DNA from: Dichotomocladium elegans
Lineage: Eukaryota; Mucoromycota; Mucoromycetes; Mucorales; Lichtheimiaceae
Length of the DNA stretch: 64,000 nt
NCBI GenBank assembly: GCA_025716815.1
Contig: JAIXMN010000005.1
Span: 310,001-374,000 of the forward strand
Direction: 5' to 3'
Positions 56,410 to 64,000 of the stretch are shown here, in pieces. Under the pieces are notes generated by a model, which saw only the letters and a list, made by a program, of their open reading frames with translations, ran no database searches and was not told the origin of the DNA. The stretch's first letter is position 1, and every line of letters starts with the position of its first letter. The position numbers and the translations under genes were made by a program.

Positions 56410-58107
56410 TTATGTCCACCTCGATGCTATCTTGTCTCGGAAAAGACTACGCAACATTGTCTTGTAAATGCCGACTGCGCTCGGAGGAGGGCGAGAAAAA
56501 ACGAGACCATTTTGTTCTGACTCTTTCATTCTCGCCATCCATGTATCAAGTTGCCTGAAGAATTCTTGATGTATATGTCCTAATGCCTCCTGGACATGAG
56601 GAAACAAACATACGGTCCATAGATTATTGTTGCCTTGGTTCCGTACGACGATAATGTTGTCATGTTGATCATTTGGCCACATTCGAGTTTCGTCATCAAT
56701 AATAAGTGGGAGAGTGGATCCCCATCCAAGGGTATGTCGATCGAGGGCATAAAATGGATAAAGTGTCATGAGGTTCTTTGGTGGGCGATCTGTGTCGTAT
56801 GATCGCTTAATATAGTCGTGCTCTACGCGAGCTGAATACAATATCCCTCGAATCCGTGTTCGCTGTGGATCAAGCACGTTGACAACATTATCCACATAAT
56901 TTTGGTCGCTATGGTAAGCGATGTTAATTTCTTGCATCGACATTTAGCCAACCCGATTTACCCGAGAGAACAAACAGATATATCAAAGAAGTTATGCGCC
57001 CAATCGAGGAATTCATGTACGCGCTCGGTGATAACGACCCGTCTACCGTCACTCAATGGTACAACACGATTGCCATCTGAACGTGAGGTTGTAATACGCG
57101 GATTAGCACATGGACTTTCATATCATCGCATATACTTACAAAGGTGGGCATCGCTTTCCGGTACGTAACGATCATTGCCATCGCCAACAAGACGCACAAG
57201 AGTGTCATCAAGGTCCAAAACTAAAGGTAGTTTGCGATTGAACACAATAGCTTCCATTGCTGAGCGTGCTGCCTGGATAATATCTTCACGCTTGCAAAGA
57301 TAACCGAAAAGATATCTAAACGAAAGTGTACAAAGTTAGCCCCTTTCAATTGGTTTTCCCCTCTTTCATTCCTACTTGTCTCTCGCTCCCTTGAAATGAA
57401 GTTCGTAAATGTCACCCGCTTCCGACTTTAAAGTTATATATGCAGTCTACAGGCAGCATGCGCGCACGCTTTAGGTTTATTTTTATATGTTACGTATACC
57501 ACACATACCTTGCGTAGACCGTAGATATCGTCAAACCATGGGTGGTCCGGATTCAGAAACACGAACGAGTGTCCCATTTGAAGTTGAGCAAAAATAAAAA
57601 AGATGCCGCGCGGGTCGACGCCTTGTATCTCGTAGTGTTCCTCGAGCAAAAAGCTTGGCTCTGTGCCCCTGTAAACAACTTCATGTGTTGTCAATTGCAC
57701 TTGCTTTGAACATGGCCGCCCGGTACGACGATCCACGGGAACAGGCTGATTTTTTAAAACAGATTCAAGTGATAGGGTTGGTCGCCATTGGCTCGGTTTA
57801 TGAACGATACTAGGACCCAGGCAAAGTTTTGATGGTGATAATGAATTTCCTTTAGTTTGCGTGGTTAGAGCGGGTCCATTATTTTTGGAATCTTTAGCTA
57901 TCAAATACTGCAGCGTTGAAGTGAGCTGTAGGATTGCCTGCGAACTTTGGAATCAGTTGATGTTTAGGGTGAGTAAGAAAAATGCTGATCAATATTTACT
58001 TTTCGTTCTTTGATGCGTGGACTGTCAAGCGTTGAAGGCTGTTGCGGTTTTGGTTTTGTTGGAATGACCTTGACAGGGTCGTCATTAAGCATTGTGGAGA
58101 GATCCAT
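56410..58107 (-). CDS. FCP1-like HAD protein phosphatase
   Basis: Spliced model complement(join(56410..56908,56962..57076,57140..57315,57376..57425,57509..57937,58000..58107)), 458 aa. Haloacid-dehalogenase fold of the FCP1/SCP type, which removes phosphate from Ser/Thr, classically on the RNA polymerase II tail. Motif I LVLDLDDTLVRLVGD supplies the two catalytic Asp residues; REFLDWA-type block reads HEFLDWAHNFFDISVCSLGD; the conserved IIDDETRMWPNDQHDNIIVV corresponds to the FCP1 metal-site loop. N-terminal ~190 residues hold PWFDDIYGLRK and EAGDIYELHFKGARDKYLFG. A 50-bp exon (57376-57425) is needed to keep phase. It lacks an obvious BRCT domain, so it is an FCP1-like paralog rather than clear FCP1. 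Confidence 0.82.
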
Positions 58108-58886
58108 GTGTCTGAAGCAAGGGGTTGGTGCAAAATGAGGGGAAAGGAAGGGAAACCGGAGACTGCCCGAGGTCTCCGGCCTTGGGCAGAATTATTCCTG
58201 CGAGACACAAAAAAATCGAGACTGCGATACATGACCTGTTGCCCAGCCAGCCGGAGGATTTGCGGTTGCTACTGCAACTCCTAAATCCGATCTATCCGCA
58301 TATCGATTATCCAAAGGAACTGTTGCACGTTCTTTGGTGTATTCCCCTGGCTTTGCCACCAAATAGAAGGTACAGAATGATAAAAAGGGTCTTTTTTGCA
58401 TCCCAGATCACTCCTTTGATGGGCAAAACTTCCTAATAATGTCGATGCACGATCTGTTTTAAGGAGTTCGTTACGCAGCCGAGTTGGAAAGCGACAGATG
58501 GTGCAGGCGATCGCTTTCCTCCCTTTTCGCATAAAGTACATATCGTACTTACATCCTTGGTGCTCTCTGGATACACTATTAGCGCGGCTCACCTACGTGA
58601 CGTAGGCCATAATGTTAATTATTGCGAGTAAATGAAGGATTTAAAAAAACTGGGATGATGGTGATTATCCAAAAGGAGAAATAAGGGGGATTGTAAGCTA
58701 ATGGCCATTCCATCACATGATCATCAATCTGTAGTTTTGAGGAAGAAGCAACGAGCAGCGAAGTGGTTTATCTCTCTCTTTTTTCTATTTCATGACATAG
58801 CAGCTAAACGGTGCGTTTTCTTTTTCATACTCTGTTACGGATGAGAGGGATTAGCTGACACATATTAAATATTAGCTCAACTTTCC
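58108..58886. other. Divergent promoter region
   Basis: 780 bp between the HAD phosphatase (-) and GAR-domain (+) genes; probably contains both promoters. No gene supported. Confidence 0.45.
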
Positions 58887-61310
58887 ATGACGGTCCTGAC
58901 ATCTAAATTTCGCCTTTGCCTCGCCCCTCCGAAAAACACCTACTCCACTATCAAACCTGTTTCTGTCATCGAATCCTCCGTTTTTGACCAGCTTGTCTCG
59001 ATCGTTCTTCCCGATTCTGAAATCAATGATATCCTCAACCTCCACGAGTCACTACCTCTCTATAAAGTCATCGTCTCTCACGACATAATAGTTCAGCGTA
59101 TGACCACATGGCTCGAAACCGCTCATATGACAGTCTTCGCTCTTCAACTCGCACTCAAAGAGGACAACGATTTAAGTGTTCCCGTCGAAACTCGATCACT
59201 CATCGATTTTTCGTTTGGACGAATTGAACCGTTTGTGATGATTTTTGATGAGGTCAGCGACATTGTGCTTGACAAGCTCGAGGACGATGTTGAAGAAGAC
59301 CAGACAGCACACCGAGAAAAAAAGGTTGCTATAAAGATGGCTAGTGCAAAAATCCGCTCCGAATGGTCGAATCTTCAATCCTTTGTTTCCACGGTTACTT
59401 GTCAGCTTGATGCCAATTATGCGAGAAAAGAGATGTCTGATCTGATGGAAAACGCTTTGCTGCAGATAGATGATCTCCTGACTAGCGTCTTTCAAATTCA
59501 TGAGAAGCGGTTTCTGGAGAGCAGCGATTTAACCTCTTGTGGCTCATCAGTTTCCATCGACACCGCATTCAACGCAGATAATGACCCAACCCTCGTTGAC
59601 ATTGACCGGCGCATCGAACCGCTGTTTACAGATGTCCAGCGAATTTATACACTAATGGTTCCCACAAGCTCATACAGGCCACCACCACCCTCTGATCCAT
59701 CAGGAGCACTTAGCCGGATGCACCTCAGGGTCCAGCAGCGGTGGGAGATGCTCCGTATGGAGGTTGACATGCTCAAGCAAGAGCTTAAGGAAGAGCGCTG
59801 GCTTGTTGTGTTTCAGCAGGTTTCCGATCAGATCGATGTCATGATTGATGGTTTGTTGACTGCGATAACTCAATGCAATGACTCGATCCAGCAGGCTCGG
59901 ACATGGTATCAAGCATTGACGACCAACCAATCTGGTCAGGGCTTTCCAATCGTAGATCGCGACCGATTTAAACTTTCAGAAAAGAACTTTGAGGCCAAGC
60001 GCAAGTGCTATACTCCGGCCATCAATAAAATGCTCACCATGCTTGGTGAGAGCATCGTTTCAAGGATGACCGGTGATAGTGCGGTCTGTCGCCGCCACAA
60101 GGACATGGTTCAGCACTGGGAGTCCCTCAAGAACACTATGAATATGATGACCGTCAAGAGCCTTCCCGAAGCCCGGAGGATCCTATCCTTAGACAGGCGG
60201 CAGTCATCATCATCCGCTGATACGCAAAGCAATGATCCTATACTCATTGACAAGAACGACAGTATTTCGCGCCGCAGCAGTACGTCTGTTTCTTCCAGCA
60301 ACAACAGCAACTACTGTCGATCGCAGAGCTCCGTCAGCAGTATGTCAGAAGGGCGTTCTCATTCACGACTACGGCCCAGTGCGTCTGAATCATCTCTGCT
60401 CAATTCGACAGCAAAGCCTCCCACTCCGCGCCGCACAAAAACTCCGGGACGGCCACGTCCGACCCATAGTCGCGATGCACACGCATGGCTACTGGAGCCA
60501 CCGAAACATATACCAGGACGACGCACTCAAAGCGTCGATCACGGCCTACCAAGAACGCGTGTGGACAATTCGAAGACTTCATCCGACTCCTGTCGTAGAT
60601 CTAAAACGCCTGTTGCGAGACCCAAAAGCAGCATGGGCCATGTCCAACAGCATGAGGACCCCATTCGGCGCCCAACCACTCCCTCCATGATTCCTCGCCC
60701 GAAAACTCCCACCAGTCGATTGCCCAGTATGGTTCCCCGTCCGCACTCCTCCATGATGGATTCTCCTCCAAAATCCTCTGCGTTTGCTGTCCCAGAAACT
60801 TCTACAAGTCAGAGCCGACGCCTCCGAAAAAAACAGTCCATGCCATCCCTCGGTACAGCCAGACGACGTGCTTCGCAAGTACCAAAGTCATTGACAGATA
60901 GCTGGCCGCAGTACAGCGATAGCAACAACGGCAGCGATGGGTTCAGATTCCTCAGTGAAGATCCTACCACGATGGACTATGTCCCAAACCCAAAAGACCC
61001 GCTGGACGTTGAAGTTGCGCGCATCATCAATGCTTCTCCAATTCGAATACAATGCCAAAAGGGCCCACTGGGCGGGGGCCGATACTACTTTGGCAACGAC
61101 CTTAACCTAGGCGGCCGTAAATTGTACACATGTAAATTAATGAGTTACACTGATCGGCGGACGACATCGAAATCACTGGAGAATAAGGTGCTTGTGCGTG
61201 TAGGTGGAGGCTGGCAAGACCTTGAAATATTTTTACTTGACCATTCCAACCTCATGATGGTCACACCAAATACCAATTCTCGACCATATTCAAGTATGGG
61301 ATACAAATAA
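58887..61310 (+). CDS. GAR (Gas2-related) domain microtubule-associated protein
   Basis: Single uninterrupted 807-aa frame. N-terminal ~400 residues are helical and spectrin/Kar9-like in character (EIND ILNLHESLPLY, RIEPLFTDVQRIYTL, QRWEMLRMEVDMLKQELKEE). Residues ~430-690 are Ser/Pro/Arg-rich and basic, with TPSMIPRPKTP, RLPSMVPRPH and RTKTPGRPRP; SMIP fits the SxIP motif that docks on EB1. The C-terminal ~85 residues form a GAR domain: PLDVEVARIINASP, RYYFGN, NKVLVRVGGGWQDLEIFLLD, a fold that binds microtubules. The protein therefore likely follows plus ends together with the EB1 encoded at 10.3-11.6 kb and could do the job of Kar9-type spindle-orientation proteins. Absence of introns is unusual here. 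Confidence 0.8.
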   Translation: MTVLTSKFRLCLAPPKNTYSTIKPVSVIESSVFDQLVSIVLPDSEINDILNLHESLPLYKVIVSHDIIVQRMTTWLETAHMTVFALQLALKEDNDLSVPVETRSLIDFSFGRIEPFVMIFDEVSDIVLDKLEDDVEEDQTAHREKKVAIKMASAKIRSEWSNLQSFVSTVTCQLDANYARKEMSDLMENALLQIDDLLTSVFQIHEKRFLESSDLTSCGSSVSIDTAFNADNDPTLVDIDRRIEPLFTDVQRIYTLMVPTSSYRPPPPSDPSGALSRMHLRVQQRWEMLRMEVDMLKQELKEERWLVVFQQVSDQIDVMIDGLLTAITQCNDSIQQARTWYQALTTNQSGQGFPIVDRDRFKLSEKNFEAKRKCYTPAINKMLTMLGESIVSRMTGDSAVCRRHKDMVQHWESLKNTMNMMTVKSLPEARRILSLDRRQSSSSADTQSNDPILIDKNDSISRRSSTSVSSSNNSNYCRSQSSVSSMSEGRSHSRLRPSASESSLLNSTAKPPTPRRTKTPGRPRPTHSRDAHAWLLEPPKHIPGRRTQSVDHGLPRTRVDNSKTSSDSCRRSKTPVARPKSSMGHVQQHEDPIRRPTTPSMIPRPKTPTSRLPSMVPRPHSSMMDSPPKSSAFAVPETSTSQSRRLRKKQSMPSLGTARRRASQVPKSLTDSWPQYSDSNNGSDGFRFLSEDPTTMDYVPNPKDPLDVEVARIINASPIRIQCQKGPLGGGRYYFGNDLNLGGRKLYTCKLMSYTDRRTTSKSLENKVLVRVGGGWQDLEIFLLDHSNLMMVTPNTNSRPYSSMGYK

Positions 61311-63665
61311 AAAAAAGTAGTACAATATGGAAATCTAATTAGTTTTATTTTCAATCAAGTTTGCGTCATGTGATCATGAATATAACGCCATCAGTAGATA
61401 GTATCTGCGATTCCATAGAGGCAATTTATGGAATGATGCTGTTAGCACGTCGAGCCTATTTGTTGTCACATAGCAGGCTGCTGCATTACTCTCTTCCCGC
61501 CCGGCTCACCTATAGGGCGCCCTTCTGCTAAGCATTCCTATGGGATATTATTAACAAGAAATCGTGAGTCCTCATACTGTGATTTTCTTGGAATATAACA
61601 AAGCGCATATAGTGTTTTAATCTTCTCCCCCTGCCAACAAGTTACCAGCGAGAAAGTCCATCCGTATTCTCTGCCTTCATCAAGCAACAAGTTGAGCAGC
61701 ATATGACTGGGATCAATAGCCAGCATATGTTACTGATGAGTGAAGTACGGTTCCAAGTACAGTACAGTATAGTACTACCCAATGAAAACCTTCCTGCGTT
61801 GGAACTCCCGCCGATCGCCATCCGTGGAGGAAAGCCTTTGTTTGTGGGGTATGAACATGATAGCTGACAATGATGCGTTATGAGCCGTGCAGTGTTTCTG
61901 ACGCCTCTCTTGATGACATGGGAACGACGACGTAGCCAGCAGCGGCTGGCAGCAACGATGGCAAGGCACAATGCAAGTCATTTGCGATATCGCGCAATTT
62001 CATATTCCGCAGCAAGCTAAAAAGTGACTTGCAGCACGAGGTCACGTGACTATGTGACTTGGGTATAATTTAAATTATTCCCTAGGAAAATAGGCGTAGT
62101 TACGTTTTGCTGTGGAATTGGCGCTGATCGGCTGTTCAACAGTCTTTGTAATCAGTGTTGTTCTGCCAGAAAACACTTCATGATGAAATGGCTTCCAAAA
62201 AAAAATGCTAGAATAAGATAGGGACATCGGAAATTGTTCGTGTCGATATGCCATTATCTGATAAGTTGTTTTTGCATTATCTTGTATTTATATGATACGC
62301 TTTTTTCTAAATGAGTCGCGCAGGTAGTAGTAGGTATATTTGGAAGAGAGGTTGCTCTACATTTATGCTGTTTTTTCATGATAGAATACGGTGGATAAAA
62401 CGGTAAAAAGGATGATGGATCGAACATTTGATATGTCATGTTTGGAAAAAGTGCAGTACAGTGGGCATCATCGTTACGTCGAGGATTTGTGATGCAAAGC
62501 TTGCTTGACCGGCTGGTGTCTTGCAGACCCATTATTGAGGCAATAACTTCAGGCCTGGAATTATGCACATGGAAACAATCAGCGTTGATTCACCTGTCTG
62601 ACCTGCATTGTTGCCAATTACAGCAAGGCACATTCTTCAAAATCCGAAGCAGTCGAGCCATGAATCCTGTTCGCAGCAATCCCATTACAATGCATACATC
62701 ACGAGGGGAAATCTGCGAGCACTCAACCTTCTAAAGTCTGATAGTTTGTTTCGAAGCGAACAAAATAGGACACTTATACAATGCTCCTACTTATGATCGA
62801 AAAACCGCTTGTTTATGGGAAAGGTTTCTGTATGATTTTAAACGTACTGACTGCTACAAATATATACATTTCTTCAGGCTTTTGTACAGGTATGTAGAAG
62901 AATAGCAATCAAGCATGTGCGCTTCTGATATGCTTTTACTTTTTAATTCAAGTTGCTGCTACACATGAAACTTAGGGAACCAGAATGTCCCCAGTTCTCG
63001 GGCAAAGATCAGGACAATGTAATATACAGTGCAGGTGTACGCATTATTTTACCGCATCCAGGAGTAAACGGCTAGCTTATTATGGTTGCAGATGCTGCAG
63101 TAGATGTCATAGCTATGCATATGCACCGTTCTAAATATAATGTTCATCAATGCTGCAAGATGGTTAAGATCATGCATAGCAGGTACCATGGCTTTGTTGA
63201 CATACCTCCTTCTTTTCTTCCGACGCTTTCCGTTGGATCATCACTACTTCCTGTTCCTTTTGCCATCTGAATGGACTGTTTGCACACAAATTGTCTTTCC
63301 CCCATCTCAATTATATTACCATATATCTAGATGACTTTGGGATAACGAAAAACGTCTGGAGACAGACTGATGGCAATTGCCGCTAAATATGAAAGTAAAA
63401 GCAATCAAGAGAAGACCTTTTGGGGATGGGAATTTTGCAACATTGTGTTCAGATGTACCTGTAGCAGTGGATGATAATGGGGGAGGGGAACTGACTTTTT
63501 CTTACAGAATTGGATATAAATGGTATGGAAACACTATAACTACATGGAACGTGGGTAAATAAGGATGGCGGGATGTAATGGAGGATGAGCGAGGATAAGT
63601 ATTAACGTAATTGCTAAGAATAAAAATGAAGGTTAAGTACAATGATGTCGGATATGCACAGTCGG
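61311..63665. other. Gene-poor region
   Basis: About 2.3 kb without a convincing gene. A 62-codon ATG frame on the minus strand (61538-61726; MLAIDPSHMLLNLL, later YGWTFSLVTCWQGEKIKTLY) has protein-like composition but an in-frame stop two codons upstream and no recognisable family. Confidence 0.4.
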
Positions 63666-64000
63666 CTAGAGGCTTCGTTTAATCTTGGTTGGGTTCCACG
63701 GAGTTAGGCGTTTCAGGACACCGGATATGCCACCATGATGTTCGTTGGCGCATTGTGGAGTCTGCCATGGTTTCATAGCATATCGGCTTTGCCCGGGGAA
63801 AAGGAGATCAGGATGATCGGTTTCGTTATCATGTCGAACCAGTGGATCAAAAATGCACTCGAAGGTCTGCTCCATGTTATCTTGTTCGATCTTGTATATA
63901 ACTGGCGGCTCTTTGCTAATAGTAACGCAGAGCGACTTCTTACGCCGGCCGTTGGCTGTGAGAGTCTTAGGTCGGGCACCGTGGAAGGTGAACGATTTGA
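63666..64000 (-). CDS. Partial hypothetical protein, C-terminal end
   Basis: Minus-strand frame open from the window edge to the stop at 63666. Contains SFTFHGARPKTLTANGRRKK, VIYKIEQDNMEQTFECIFDP and GVLKRLTPWNPTKIKRSL at the end. Codon-level continuity over 110 residues and mixed composition suggest a real last exon. Family not recognised. Confidence 0.45.
   Translation of the reverse strand, partial: KSFTFHGARPKTLTANGRRKKSLCVTISKEPPVIYKIEQDNMEQTFECIFDPLVRHDNETDHPDLLFPGQSRYAMKPWQTPQCANEHHGGISGVLKRLTPWNPTKIKRSL

Noticed and set aside
1..64000. CRISPR arrays, operons or bacterial-type ribosome binding sites
   Set aside because: None seen; repeats are microsatellites, LTRs or inverted repeats, and gene structure is eukaryotic.

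Overview
The window reads as nuclear DNA of a filamentous fungus, most likely an early-diverging one (Mucoromycota; this placement is inference). Genes are split by many short GT-AG introns of about 50-120 bp. Several families are ones yeasts lack or have reduced: an augmin subunit (HAUS1), 6-pyruvoyl-tetrahydropterin synthase, a Rua1-type regulator and a GAR-domain microtubule protein. The mobile elements (Fanzor, an IS630/Tc1-mariner-like DDE family, a Ty3-type LTR element) are of kinds common in Mucorales.

Layout. 1-12.6 kb: edge exons of an unidentified gene (-), a Rua1-like regulator (+), a homeodomain factor (-), HAUS1 (+) and an EB1/Mal3 protein (-) that converges on HAUS1. 12.9-16.8 kb: a decayed mobile-element island with a DDE transposase remnant, then a Fanzor (eukaryotic TnpB-like RuvC nuclease) pseudogene, a cluster of perfect stem-loops at the Fanzor 3' end, an AT-rich terminal repeat and a broken small ORF. 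17.2-33.5 kb: dense housekeeping block with PTPS, eL19, a Rho1 GEF (Rom2-like), OST1/ribophorin I and Pumilio (all +), then mitochondrial uL13 and the PP2A B55 subunit (both -). 33.5-38.7 kb: a second decayed island with another copy of the same DDE family and the same terminal repeat but no Fanzor, plus a reversed transposase fragment. 38.7-41.6 kb: a two-cassette ABC-F ATPase (+). 44.1-50.2 kb: a long hairpin, tRNA-Pro(AGG), and an apparently intact, very young Ty3/gypsy retrotransposon inserted 12 bp upstream of the tRNA gene. 50.9-51.5 kb: a foldback/MITE-like element. 52.7-61.3 kb: arrestin-like protein, Nse4 (SMC5/6 kleisin), an FCP1-like HAD phosphatase (-) and an intronless GAR-domain protein with SxIP-type motifs. 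61.3-64 kb: mostly empty, with a partial gene at the right edge.

Functional links. Three microtubule proteins lie in the window (HAUS1, EB1, GAR/SxIP protein); the SxIP motifs predict direct binding of the last to EB1. PP2A-B55, Rho GEF, Pumilio and the FCP1-like phosphatase are regulators, while eL19, uL13m and OST1 are core housekeeping genes. No operon logic is expected in a fungus; order here is probably chance, except for the mobile-element nesting and the tRNA-targeted insertion. Gene models were spliced by eye from reading frame, splice consensus and family conservation.
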